Origin: a virus
Direction: 5' to 3' (one strand)
IMG/VR virus record: IMGVR_UViG_3300023179_005195
Coordinates: 1 to 64,000 of that record
Length of the DNA: 64,000 nucleotides
Of the stretch, positions 42,914 through 49,995 are shown piece by piece (the first letter of the stretch is position 1; each line of letters starts with the position of its first letter). The notes below the pieces were generated by a model, which was not told the DNA's origin, did not search any database, and worked only from the letters and a program-made list of their open reading frames with translations. A program made the position numbers and the translations under genes.

Positions 42914-43359
42914 GCTGTTTCCTTCAAATATTTCCAACCTGTAAATTGTTCCCACTCTGATTCCAAGGCTTGAATCTGTTTGCGCATTTCTGTCTGCTTC
43001 CAGTTACGCCATTCTTGAGCGATTCGAGCAGTTTTTTCACTCTGCACCACATCTGCCACAAAGCCATCAATGCTACCATAGGTCACGGCCCGTCGAATCC
43101 ACTCGTGATCCACCAGCATACTCTTTGAGTAGTCAAAGCCCCAATGACCGTTATCCACTTCGATCTGTGCGTTAAGTTCATCTTTACGAGTAAAACTTTT
43201 AGGCCCACCCAAGCAACTAAGCACACGGAATTTATCACCTTCCTTGTTCACTATGACAAAGTAGGGACAGAACATTTCGTGCCAATAGTCTCCAATCTGT
43301 GGAAATGCCAAGGCTTTTTGATTTTTCAAGTCTTGTTCTCTAATTTGTTCATTAGTCAT
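42910..43359 (-). CDS. Conserved hypothetical protein
   Basis: 149 residues. QIGDYWHEMFCPYFVIVNKEGDKFRVLSCL, then NGHWGFDYSKSMLVDHEWIRRAVTYGSIDGFVADVV and a charged helical end. Blocks typical of T4-like aquatic phages; function unknown. Coupled on both sides by ATGA overlaps. Confidence 0.7.
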   Translation of the reverse strand: MTNEQIREQDLKNQKALAFPQIGDYWHEMFCPYFVIVNKEGDKFRVLSCLGGPKSFTRKDELNAQIEVDNGHWGFDYSKSMLVDHEWIRRAVTYGSIDGFVADVVQSEKTARIAQEWRNWKQTEMRKQIQALESEWEQFTGWKYLKETA

Positions 43360-43445
43360 TTTCTATCTGCTATTAGTGTCAAAATAATTAGTAACCCAAA
43401 AAATATCACGATTGAGATATTAATAACGATGTCTAAAGTGTTCAT
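43356..43445 (-). CDS. 29-residue membrane peptide
   Basis: MNTLDIVINISIVIFFGLLI then LTLIADRK: a single membrane helix with charged ends. ATG and stop overlap both neighbours as ATGA. Too short for routine gene finding; the exact coupling supports it. Confidence 0.5.
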   Translation of the reverse strand: MNTLDIVINISIVIFFGLLIILTLIADRK

Positions 43446-43537
43446 TTAAATTTACTATATTTCCAAAGGAATACAAATATTAACAATATTAATACAAAAA
43501 ATAACGCATTACCTATCATTACCTCAATAGTATCCAC
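43442..43537 (-). CDS. 31-residue membrane peptide
   Basis: GTG start at 43537 overlapping the upstream TAG, with AGGAAGG ahead. VDTIEVMIGNALFFVLILL then IFVFLWKYSKFK: single membrane helix, basic C-terminus. Stop overlaps the next ATG. Confidence 0.5.
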   Translation of the reverse strand: MDTIEVMIGNALFFVLILLIFVFLWKYSKFK

Positions 43538-43965
43538 TACAGCCCTTCCTCTCTTTTCCAACTGTAATCAGCTAAACATTGCCTAGGAGTAATTTTTTTA
43601 TCTACAGTAATTACTACAATATATTCACACATTCTTTTTAAAAGTTCTGTATGAGCCTGTATTCTCTTTTCTAACTGTTTATTGGCTGTGATAAGTGTTT
43701 CTTGTTCTGTAATTAATTTTTTGTTTTGTAATATTTGTTTTTGTAGTTCTAAGTTATTTTCTAAAGTTGTTTTTTCTAATTTGTCTAATTTAGTGTTTAA
43801 TACAGATAATTCATTTGCAGTTTGATCAATATTTTTAACTTCGTTCAAATATATAGTTTTATAAATTGTAAAAATTACTGCAAAAAATAAAATTATAAAA
43901 TAGATAAACATCCAATATTTTTGAGTATTTCTACACCGTGAGAAAAGATTTTTTATGAAATTCAT
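43537..43965 (-). CDS. Membrane-anchored coiled-coil protein, second Rz-like candidate
   Basis: 142 residues. N-terminal membrane helix (YWMFIYFIILFFAVIFTIY), then a long Gln/Glu/Lys/Leu coiled coil (about 45-110) and a C-terminal MCEYIVVITVDKK ... PRQCLADYSW with two Cys. Topology is that of an i-spanin or phage tether. No Rz1-type lipoprotein is encoded inside or beside it. Function unknown. Confidence 0.6.
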   Translation of the reverse strand: MNFIKNLFSRCRNTQKYWMFIYFIILFFAVIFTIYKTIYLNEVKNIDQTANELSVLNTKLDKLEKTTLENNLELQKQILQNKKLITEQETLITANKQLEKRIQAHTELLKRMCEYIVVITVDKKITPRQCLADYSWKREEGL

Positions 43966-44087
43966 TATTCTATCTCTATTTCAACTTTAGTTTTAGGTGC
44001 AATATATGGCTGAACTACATAAGCATCTGCCACACCCCAACCTATGGCTGTAAAAAACCCTACAGCAACTAATTTTAGTATCCACAT
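43965..44087 (-). CDS. 40-residue membrane protein
   Basis: MWILKLVAVGFFTAIGWG then VADAYVVQPYIAP: one membrane helix and a short periplasmic or cytoplasmic tail. TAATG overlap with the next gene. The GFFTAIGWG..A..YV..P pattern is common in short phage membrane proteins; function unknown. Confidence 0.6.
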   Translation of the reverse strand: MWILKLVAVGFFTAIGWGVADAYVVQPYIAPKTKVEIEIE

Positions 44088-44095
44088 ATTATATC

Positions 44096-44341
44096 CTAAG
44101 TTTTAGTATCACATACATCAGATTTAAATTCTTTATAATCCAACAACATACGGCTACATCTTCCATCGATTTTGGAAAATGTTTTTTCTTTGTTTGAACG
44201 TAATCGATCTTCCATCGTTCCTAGTTCTTGGCGACATTCTTCATCGCTCCTTAGAGGATTAGATGTAGTTATCATACCACAGTCGTTTCCGCTACAGAAA
44301 TATATAATTGCAGTATAAAGTGCAAGTTTTTCAATTATCAT
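44096..44341 (-). CDS. Small secreted Cys-rich protein
   Basis: 81 residues. Hydrophobic N-terminus (LALYTAIIYFCSGNDCG) and six Cys in all, spaced as expected for disulphides in the periplasm, with an EECRQELGTMEDRL helix. Function unknown. Confidence 0.6.
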   Translation of the reverse strand: MIIEKLALYTAIIYFCSGNDCGMITTSNPLRSDEECRQELGTMEDRLRSNKEKTFSKIDGRCSRMLLDYKEFKSDVCDTKT

Positions 44342-44468
44342 TATGATGCTCTTTATTTTCGTCTAAATGGTGATTTAAAATTCTGGCTATTTTTTCTAAC
44401 TCATGTATTACACCAAGTCCAATCATTGCTATTACAAATAGCATAACTCCTTCTTGAAACCAACTCAT
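44331..44468 (-). CDS. 45-residue membrane protein
   Basis: MSWFQEGVMLFVIAMIGLG then VIHELEKIARILNHHLDENKEHH. One membrane helix and a His-rich charged helix. Good AGGAG Shine-Dalgarno 9 bases ahead, and the first gene downstream of a sigma-70 promoter, which supports it strongly. Confidence 0.65.
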   Translation of the reverse strand: MSWFQEGVMLFVIAMIGLGVIHELEKIARILNHHLDENKEHHNDN

Positions 44469-44481
44469 AATATCTCCTATG

Positions 44482-44503
44482 TATAGTATATTTCTTTACT
44501 ATA
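44482..44503 (-). promoter_or_regulatory. TATAGTA/TACTATA dyad on the promoter
   Basis: 7-bp perfect arms with 8 bases between, covering the -10 box and the first bases of the transcript of the 44498 promoter. The same heptamer occurs in the dyads at 15370 and 48330. Confidence 0.4.
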
Positions 44504-44526
44504 ATATAAATCCGTATTTGTGTCAA
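44498..44526 (-). promoter_or_regulatory. Sigma-70 promoter for the tiny membrane gene cluster
   Basis: Minus strand TTGACA (44521-44526), 17 bases, TATAGT (44498-44503). Lies in the 88-base gap 44469-44556. Leader of about 23 bases carrying AGGAG. Confidence 0.8.
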
Positions 44527-44556
44527 TGTTAAATGAGAAAATAAAAAAACTATAGA

Positions 44557-44757
44557 TTAGGCCTTAAAATTTACCAATACCTGTAGGCATTCCCACTGCC
44601 CCCAAGTGTATGAAACAATACGATTGTTTATAGTCACATCAAATCCTTCACCATTGTGCCATTCGCAGACTTCCATAAAGTCATCTTTGTCGGCAAATGG
44701 ATCATATGGCTTTAGTTCAGCAAAACGAGCCTTGCGGTTGTAAGTATCAATAGTCAT
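44557..44757 (-). CDS. Small conserved protein
   Basis: 66 residues: ARFAELKPYDPFADKDDFMEVCEWHNGEGFDVTINNRIVSYTWGQWECLQVLV. This pattern is common among small phage genes; beta-rich and soluble. Last gene of the paralogue array operon. Function unknown. Confidence 0.7.
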   Translation of the reverse strand: MTIDTYNRKARFAELKPYDPFADKDDFMEVCEWHNGEGFDVTINNRIVSYTWGQWECLQVLVNFKA

Positions 44758-44994
44758 TTATTTTTCCAGTCCAAAATGGTTTTTTAGTATAAAGCCACAA
44801 GTCACCTGTGGAGTAGTAACGTTGACAATTCTATTATCACAATCCAATCTGTTAGCACATTCGTTTATTATTAGTTCTGCGAATCGAATTAGGTCAATTA
44901 AACTGGGTTCACTATGAACTCCATATTTAGGAGCAGCATATTCAGTTCTCAGCACATTTGCTTCACGAGCCAGTTCTATAATTTTGCCATTCAT
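44758..44994 (-). CDS. HFG-family small protein A
   Basis: 78 residues. Member of a local family: N-terminal NGKIIELAREAN, core IRFAELIINECAN and C-terminal ILKNHFGLEK. ATGA coupled to its neighbour. Family function unknown. Confidence 0.75.
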   Translation of the reverse strand: MNGKIIELAREANVLRTEYAAPKYGVHSEPSLIDLIRFAELIINECANRLDCDNRIVNVTTPQVTCGFILKNHFGLEK

Positions 44995-45230
44995 TGTTCA
45001 ATTCCAAAATGTCTTTTAATTTTTTTAGCACTGCGACGATAGAACTTTTCTTCCACATCATAGTCTATCTCCGGTGCCATGGAATCAGGTTCAAGTGCTA
45101 ATAGGCAATCTTGTATAATGAGGTCAGCAAACTTTTCTATAGCCCTGTGATCATAGTCGTCCATGCTATCCCAACAACCCTGGGCGGTTAGTCCTGCTCG
45201 ATACATTAAATCCTCTAGGCGATTGTTCAT
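44991..45230 (-). CDS. HFG-family small protein B
   Basis: 79 residues. MNNRLEDLMYRAGLTAQ, core EKFADLIIQDCLLAL, C-terminal KKIKRHFGIEQ, as in the other family copies. Function unknown. Confidence 0.75.
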   Translation of the reverse strand: MNNRLEDLMYRAGLTAQGCWDSMDDYDHRAIEKFADLIIQDCLLALEPDSMAPEIDYDVEEKFYRRSAKKIKRHFGIEQ

Positions 45231-45231
45231 A

Positions 45232-45444
45232 TTACCAATCTCTGTGGTCAGTTATTGTCACAGTAAATTCACCATCTGTGTCTTTGTGAGTAATCTGGAA
45301 GGTGGCTCTAAGTTCATAACCAATACCAGAGTCTTCATCATTTTGCGTAAGAAGGACAAATCCAACATTACCGGTTTGGTGTATGGTATCAAACAGTTCT
45401 TTAATTCGTTCTACTTCTCTCTTACATAATCTAATAGTGTTCAT
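45232..45444 (-). CDS. Small beta-rich protein
   Basis: 70 residues from ATG at 45444 (ATGA overlap with the 32-residue gene upstream); the frame to 45546 is read in the wrong frame over that gene. MNTIRLCKREVERIKELFDTIHQ then GYELRATFQITHKDTDGEFTVTITD. Not an HFG-family member. Function unknown. Confidence 0.65.
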   Translation of the reverse strand: MNTIRLCKREVERIKELFDTIHQTGNVGFVLLTQNDEDSGIGYELRATFQITHKDTDGEFTVTITDHRDW

Positions 45445-45539
45445 TCTTCTAATCCTAATTCTTTTTGCCAGCCCCAAACAAAACCAGTGACAAAACCTAT
45501 CACATAACAGGCCAGCAGTGCCAAACCAATCTCGTTCAT
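45441..45539 (-). CDS. 32-residue membrane peptide
   Basis: MNEIGLALLACYVIGFVTG then FVWGWQKELGLEE: one membrane helix and an acidic tail. Both ends overlap neighbours as ATGA, supporting it despite its size. Confidence 0.55.
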   Translation of the reverse strand: MNEIGLALLACYVIGFVTGFVWGWQKELGLEE

Positions 45540-45769
45540 TCTTCAACTCCGAAATGTAGTCTAATCGCTAGCCCACAAGTTCTACTTCCGCGATGGATGT
45601 AATTCTCATCGGCGACATTAGCACATTCTTCTACAATCAACTCGGCGAACTTTTCTAAGTCAACCTTAATGCTGCTATAGTAATCACCATTCTTCAAAGC
45701 ATCGTAAGGGTCGCATAGACTGTCATAAATGCCGCTAGAAACGGCTAATTCTTCAATACGTTTATTCAT
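45536..45769 (-). CDS. HFG-family small protein C
   Basis: 77 residues. MNKRIEELAVSSG, core EKFAELIVEECANVA, C-terminal AIRLHFGVEE. Clear copy of the local family. Overlaps its upstream neighbour by 8 bases. Confidence 0.75.
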   Translation of the reverse strand: MNKRIEELAVSSGIYDSLCDPYDALKNGDYYSSIKVDLEKFAELIVEECANVADENYIHRGSRTCGLAIRLHFGVEE

Positions 45770-45995
45770 AATCTAGTTCCAAGAAATTAGTGGTCTCGGG
45801 CATGAGTTGTATGGTAGAGGTAGTGTTGTTTTTCTGAAGATCAGTAAGAATGGAGCCAGTAAGATAATTTGTACGATACGAGTTCTTATGAACTCTGTAA
45901 CGACTACCACTTGACCCAGTAAACACCAGGAAATCGCCATCTGCATTTACTTTCAATCCAGCCTGTCGAGCAAGTTCTCGAATTCGTTCGTTCAT
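45762..45995 (-). CDS. Chimeric HFG-family-like small protein
   Basis: 77 residues. The first 13 residues MNERIRELARQAG match the family start, but the rest (FLVFTGSSGSRYRVHKNSYRTNYLTGS) is a different beta-rich body and lacks FAELIV and HFG. Looks like a recombinant that kept the family's start and ribosome site. Confidence 0.65.
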   Translation of the reverse strand: MNERIRELARQAGLKVNADGDFLVFTGSSGSRYRVHKNSYRTNYLTGSILTDLQKNNTTSTIQLMPETTNFLELDYE

Positions 45996-46129
45996 TCCTT
46001 ATCTCCATATAGAGCATGATGTAATCTTTCCATTCTTTCAGCCGCCATAATCAATAACATCTTCAATGCTATGTTATCTTGGCTTTCACTGGCCTTACGC
46101 AGGGTATTAATTAGTTCTTGATTGGTCAT
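45992..46129 (-). CDS. 45-residue helical protein
   Basis: MTNQELINTLRKASESQDN then MLLIMAAERMERLHHAL. ATGA-coupled to the next gene. Pattern of small helical phage proteins (hh..LR.a......hhh.hAAerhE.L). Confidence 0.55.
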   Translation of the reverse strand: MTNQELINTLRKASESQDNIALKMLLIMAAERMERLHHALYGDKE

Positions 46130-46340
46130 ATTTCTCTACCTCTAACTCTACAAGTTTAGTATAATAGGCATCCCTATATATGGCACCCGCTATGACTAAA
46201 ACAAACATTAATGTAACCACAACGAACAAATAAAATAGATCGATGTAGCCTATAACAAATAAGGTGGCTATGATGCTGATGTATACCAAGATTAACTTTA
46301 GGGCATACCACCTTGCCTGTCGTTCAAAATCACTGTTCAT
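46107..46340 (-). CDS. Two-helix small membrane protein
   Basis: 77 residues. Membrane helices LKLILVYISIIATLFVIGYI and LFYLFVVVTLMFVLVIAGAIY, then a short acidic tail. Function unknown. Embedded in the small-gene array. Confidence 0.65.
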   Translation of the reverse strand: MNSDFERQARWYALKLILVYISIIATLFVIGYIDLFYLFVVVTLMFVLVIAGAIYRDAYYTKLVELEVEKYDQSRTN

Positions 46341-46546
46341 TTCTCTAATCCAAAGTGTTTACGAATACGATATTTGGCCCAATCACCGTCACTGTATTGA
46401 CCACGGTCATATAGTTGTGAGCAGCATTCTTCTACAATCAATTCAGCAAACCTACTCATAAAGTTTTCTTTAGTCTGCCAACTTGTGTCAGCCTGTTCAT
46501 GACTTGATGCTGCCTTGTTCCAAATGGCTTTAACTATTTCGTTCAT
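46337..46546 (-). CDS. HFG-family small protein D
   Basis: 69 residues from ATG at 46546 (GGGAG ahead; frame to 46573 rejected). MNEIVKAIWNKAASS, core SRFAELIVEECCSQL, C-terminal YRIRKHFGLEK. Family copy. Confidence 0.75.
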   Translation of the reverse strand: MNEIVKAIWNKAASSHEQADTSWQTKENFMSRFAELIVEECCSQLYDRGQYSDGDWAKYRIRKHFGLEK

Positions 46547-46565
46547 AATACTTCTCCCAACAAGG

Positions 46566-46778
46566 TCACACACCGTATCGTTTTTTAATCTCTTCCGAAA
46601 CTGCTTTTACAGCCCGTTCCCAACCTTCATCATCGCCCATCCATTTGACCTTGGCGAATTCTGCGGTAAGGTCTTTGACGATGTGTTTGACAATAGCATT
46701 TGGAAAAGCATCTCCGGGGTAGGCAAGATCAATATCTCTAGCGGCTCGTTCTGCTAATGACCTAAGATGACTGTTCAT
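46566..46778 (-). CDS. Divergent HFG-array member
   Basis: 70 residues. MNSHLRSLAERAARDIDLA resembles the family start; the rest (LTAEFAKVKWMGDDEGWERAVKAVSEEIKKRYGV) keeps only a weak C-terminal IKKRYGV for IKKHFGV. Probably a distant copy. Confidence 0.65.
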   Translation of the reverse strand: MNSHLRSLAERAARDIDLAYPGDAFPNAIVKHIVKDLTAEFAKVKWMGDDEGWERAVKAVSEEIKKRYGV

Positions 46779-47118
46779 CTGGTAATTTGCCTTCTTTAAT
46801 TATTTTCATTAATTGTTTGTTGCGTAGATCTTGTTCTTTGCGTTCTCTATTTTTGTCATGTTTGACACCAAACAGCATACGATCATATCTACGAGCCCAC
46901 TCCAAGCCCATGAGCCACGATTCTAACTCTGAGAGTGTGCCTACAAATACCTCGGCATCACGACTGAATACAGGTAGACTTTCCAAATCTTTGGGCTTTA
47001 GGGCGACTACATCACCAAATTCTTTACTATATATGCGAGCATGGCACATGGTAAAGCCCAATCTATCACACTCTGTTTCCAGATGTTTGACTTTACGAAC
47101 TAAGGTATAACCACTCAT
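46762..47118 (-). CDS. Conserved hypothetical protein
   Basis: 118 residues. VRKVKHLETECDRLGFTMCHARIYSKEFGDVVALKPKD, VGTLSELESWLMGLEWARRYDRMLFG, then RNKQLMKIIKEG. The block ...LGFxh......FGDhhuLKP.D...LPhhSRDAE.F.Ghh.El..hL.GhcWAR.YD.hLfG is common in T4-like aquatic phages. Function unknown. Confidence 0.75.
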   Translation of the reverse strand: MSGYTLVRKVKHLETECDRLGFTMCHARIYSKEFGDVVALKPKDLESLPVFSRDAEVFVGTLSELESWLMGLEWARRYDRMLFGVKHDKNRERKEQDLRNKQLMKIIKEGKLPDEQSS

Positions 47119-47127
47119 TGTTGTCTC

Positions 47128-48309
47128 TTATTTAAAAACTTTTAAAATTACGGTATCTTCATTTAATCTGCCATTTAACTTAATTGCAGTGGTTTTAATT
47201 ACTTTATCAAACCAATTTTCTACTCTTTTTTGGGTGTTCAATTCCTTGAGCTCTTTTAACTGTTCTAAAGGTTTACGTAACGTTTTTTGTACACTTTTTT
47301 CTGTAAAGTTTTCAAGAGTAGTTCCTTTAACAGATAGTCCTTCTAAGTTTTTAGCTATATAATAACCCATTTTACGTGTTTTTACATTATAAATCAATAC
47401 ACTTTGCGATTTAATAATTTGTCCAGGGGGAACACTAACAATACCAAGTTTGTCATCACTGGTTTTAAATTTAAGTTTTTTAACTAGATCTTCTGCAGGT
47501 TTGACTTTTTTAGCACGCGGTTTTTTGTTAATTTTTGCCTCTGCACTAATTTGGTCACAACTATCCATTATAATTTGGTAAAATTCTATTAACTTCTTTA
47601 CATGTTTACGTGGCAGATGCTTATATGCTTCTCGCAATTGTTCGTCAGCTTGGCCAGAGGCAAGTTCCAACAATTCAGAATGACCAAATTCATAAAACCC
47701 CTTTATATATCTAGCATGAGCACTTTTTACACCTTTACCGCGGAATACCTTGACTAAACTAAATTGTTTTGGGTCAAAAGCCTCTGGATTAGTAATAAAT
47801 GAATCGATAGCAATATCTATTTCTTCCGCCATTGCTCCTGCTTGTTCTCTTATACGATCTTGTATAGTAACAATTGGGTTATGAACTTTTACAACCGTCG
47901 TTTCACGTTCTTCTTCAAAATCTCCAGTGTTAATTACCTCCATTATCTGGGCCTTTAACCATATTCCGCTATCTTTACCATTATTGAATTCAGGATGTAA
48001 AGCTGGCATGCCACGCATCATACAAGATGCTAGAGCACACATGGTCATTCCGCTACGAGAATCTTTGGTTTTTTTGTATTGGGCTATTGTTTCTTTTGTA
48101 AACCCTTCACGAGCCATCCAATTAATTACCTGTGGTTTTAGGTCCTTACTGGTTTTATTTTGGCTATACCACATCATAGAATCACGAAAATGTTTGGTGA
48201 ATTTCTCGCCTGACCAAGCATCTGAACCATCCCATTTTGGGCTGTTATCTTTATTTGCTTTGGTTAAGGCAGCATGGTTTTTAACACGCTTGGCAGTAGT
48301 TGTAGCCAC
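47128..48309 (-). CDS. Large conserved hypothetical phage protein
   Basis: 393 residues, GTG start with TTTAGGAG ahead. Contains FRDSMMWYSQNKTSKDLKPQVINWM, GKDSGIWLKAQIMEVINTG, a middle helical part and a Lys-rich linker (NKKPRAKKVKPAEDLVKKLKFK) before a beta-rich C-terminal domain (VLIYNVKTRKMGYYIAK ... LEGLSVKGTTL). Recognised only as a large hypothetical of aquatic T4-like phages, perhaps with DNA- or RNA-linked function. Its ribosome site is part of a long inverted repeat and its promoter lies in the hairpin. Confidence 0.7.
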   Translation of the reverse strand: MATTTAKRVKNHAALTKANKDNSPKWDGSDAWSGEKFTKHFRDSMMWYSQNKTSKDLKPQVINWMAREGFTKETIAQYKKTKDSRSGMTMCALASCMMRGMPALHPEFNNGKDSGIWLKAQIMEVINTGDFEEERETTVVKVHNPIVTIQDRIREQAGAMAEEIDIAIDSFITNPEAFDPKQFSLVKVFRGKGVKSAHARYIKGFYEFGHSELLELASGQADEQLREAYKHLPRKHVKKLIEFYQIIMDSCDQISAEAKINKKPRAKKVKPAEDLVKKLKFKTSDDKLGIVSVPPGQIIKSQSVLIYNVKTRKMGYYIAKNLEGLSVKGTTLENFTEKSVQKTLRKPLEQLKELKELNTQKRVENWFDKVIKTTAIKLNGRLNEDTVILKVFK

Positions 48310-48315
48310 AAATTG

Positions 48316-48361
48316 CTCCTAAAAATTTACTATACTTATAGTATACTATCATTTTTAGGAG
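48316..48361 (-). promoter_or_regulatory. Long hairpin masking the 48309 ribosome site
   Basis: 11-bp perfect arms CTCCTAAAAAT / ATTTTTAGGAG enclose an inner 7-bp dyad TACTATA/TATAGTA. In read-through RNA the right arm contains the AGGAG of the GTG-started gene and would be paired. RNA starting at about 48333 lacks the left arm and leaves the site free. Confidence 0.65.
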
Positions 48362-48368
48362 ATGTCAA
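48340..48368 (-). promoter_or_regulatory. Sigma-70 promoter inside the hairpin
   Basis: Minus strand TTGACA (48363-48368), 17 bases, TATACT (48340-48345). Start near 48333 gives a 24-base leader with AGGAG. Drives the small-gene array down to 44557. Confidence 0.8.
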
Positions 48369-48630
48369 TGTTATACTTGTTCAATATTTCAGAAAATTTA
48401 AGTATAAACATGGTTTTCTTTTTAGTGTCGTAAAAATCCAACACTATATATTCATTAAAATGAACCATATTAGGTTCCCAATCTCTGTAAGTTCTAACGG
48501 TAAACCCTAATACCTCTTTCATTTTATTTCTTAAAAGAATTACACTAGATGGATACTCTTTAGATAACCTTTTGTGTATAACTGGCCAAACACTTAACGG
48601 TAAACAGATACTTTTAATTGTTTGATTCAA
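48355..48630 (-). CDS. Small hypothetical protein
   Basis: 91 residues, TTG start at 48630 within the end of its upstream neighbour. IKSICLPLSVWPVIHKRLSKEYPSSVILLRNKMKEVLGFTVRTYRD and a beta-rich end. Conserved pattern of T4-like phages (hhR.kMkevLGFTVR.y). Its 3' end contains the next promoter. Confidence 0.65.
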   Translation of the reverse strand: MNQTIKSICLPLSVWPVIHKRLSKEYPSSVILLRNKMKEVLGFTVRTYRDWEPNMVHFNEYIVLDFYDTKKKTMFILKFSEILNKYNIDIS

Positions 48631-49150
48631 TTACGATCCATCCTAGGCGTGTTAGGTCTTTACGTATTTCATCTGTAACGACACTTTCATTTACCCAGGT
48701 AGGATGTGGATCCTCTTCAATGCCACCACCAAGATCTATGTCGCCCTTAATACCAGAGCAATACCAATCTATGTAGTCACCTTTCTCTCTCATATCAGCC
48801 ACTATACCACCTGCGTATCTCCATGAGCAGTGCCAGCGCTTATCTGTAAGAATGGGCCAGGTATCTAACTTTTGAAAGTCATTGTTACACATTGCCGCAT
48901 ACAAATTTTGAGCATATGACTCGCTGGCCTTTGCCTTATCACAGATCCATTTAGTAGAGCGTAGATCGTATTCTAGGTTATCTTTTTGCCATTCTGGGTT
49001 CTGTTCTTGTTCTCTGCGTTGCTCTAACTCCGAGGTGAGAAAAGTGATGTATTCATTTTGGTCAGGATCTTCACCTTTTTCCTCTGATCTACGGCGAGCA
49101 TTATTCATAGCAAAAGAATTGCGTTCCGGGCTTTTGTTTAGATTACTCAT
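48614..49150 (-). CDS. Conserved hypothetical protein
   Basis: 178 residues, charged N-terminal helix then LRSTKWICDKAKASESYAQNLYAAMCNNDFQK, WHCSWRYAGGIVADMREKGDYIDWYCSG and a closing VTDEIRKDLTRLGWIV. WxCSWRxAGGIVAxhRxxGDYhDWYCSG is a well-conserved unnamed phage block. Function unknown. Confidence 0.75.
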   Translation of the reverse strand: MSNLNKSPERNSFAMNNARRRSEEKGEDPDQNEYITFLTSELEQRREQEQNPEWQKDNLEYDLRSTKWICDKAKASESYAQNLYAAMCNNDFQKLDTWPILTDKRWHCSWRYAGGIVADMREKGDYIDWYCSGIKGDIDLGGGIEEDPHPTWVNESVVTDEIRKDLTRLGWIVIESNN

Positions 49151-49151
49151 T

Positions 49152-49994
49152 TTAAGTCCAAAGACTATCGCGGATCTTAATCAAACGAATCATCATTTGG
49201 GTATCTTCGTCTTTTTGCTCTTGCTCAATTTTGTGGCATAGGTCCAAAATTTGCATAGTTTCCTTACGTTCATCTTCGGTTTCGCTTTCGCTACCCAAAA
49301 ATGCCAAATCATCTAAACCTTGCGCTCTGGCCTTCTCTCTACCCAATTCACAGCGAGCACTCCAACCACTGGCATCGTGTGGGTCTGGACGGTTGGGATA
49401 GACTTCCTTCCACCAAGTGTATAGTTCAAGGATTTCCTTTGCGGATATTGCTTGCTGGGTTGGTTCTTCCTTTTGGCCTTCTTCAATAAAGTCTTTATTG
49501 GTCAATGTCATTGCCCATTTAAGATGATCTACACCGGCTTCTGGACAACGCCAAGTACGCCAACGAAACCATCCTGTAGCATACCAAGGGCTTTTATATT
49601 TGTCACGAGCCTCCTTGTCCCAGGCTATGTGACTCCAAGCAGACTCAACTTCAACAAAATCAACGAGCTCATTGAAAAGGCAAGGGAGAAAACGATAGCC
49701 CACATCGCGCCATTGACCTCTAGGAATATCTCGTGGGTGAGCAGTAAGGCAGTGAGTTCTAGTGACCCAACGATTATTAATATAATACTTAATGTCATAA
49801 ACACGATCAATGGGCCACCATAGGAAATTTTGTACATAGTCTAACCCTTCCTCGGCGATCCAATATCTAATGGGATGTGTTTCCTTTGAGGCCTTATGCC
49901 ATTTAGCCCAACCCAAACTGGTCTCCGCACTAGGCTTATCTGTGCCACGTAGCCAATCAGCGAACCTGCTACAACTCCAGTAATGTTTCCTCAT
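49152..49994 (-). CDS. Conserved hypothetical protein
   Basis: 280 residues from ATG at 49994, beginning MRKHYWSCSRFADWLRG; the open frame to 50060 overlaps the next gene. Very Trp-rich: WRDVGYRFLPCLFNELVDFVEVE, WFRWRTWRCPEAGVDHLKWA, then an acidic C-terminal helix. Pattern of aquatic T4-like hypotheticals; function unknown. Confidence 0.75.
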   Translation of the reverse strand: MRKHYWSCSRFADWLRGTDKPSAETSLGWAKWHKASKETHPIRYWIAEEGLDYVQNFLWWPIDRVYDIKYYINNRWVTRTHCLTAHPRDIPRGQWRDVGYRFLPCLFNELVDFVEVESAWSHIAWDKEARDKYKSPWYATGWFRWRTWRCPEAGVDHLKWAMTLTNKDFIEEGQKEEPTQQAISAKEILELYTWWKEVYPNRPDPHDASGWSARCELGREKARAQGLDDLAFLGSESETEDERKETMQILDLCHKIEQEQKDEDTQMMIRLIKIRDSLWT

Positions 49995-49995
49995 G

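Noticed and set aside
49625-49837. Minus-strand 70-residue frame with two hydrophobic segments
   Set aside because: It lies wholly inside the well-supported 49152-49994 gene in another frame and lacks a ribosome site.
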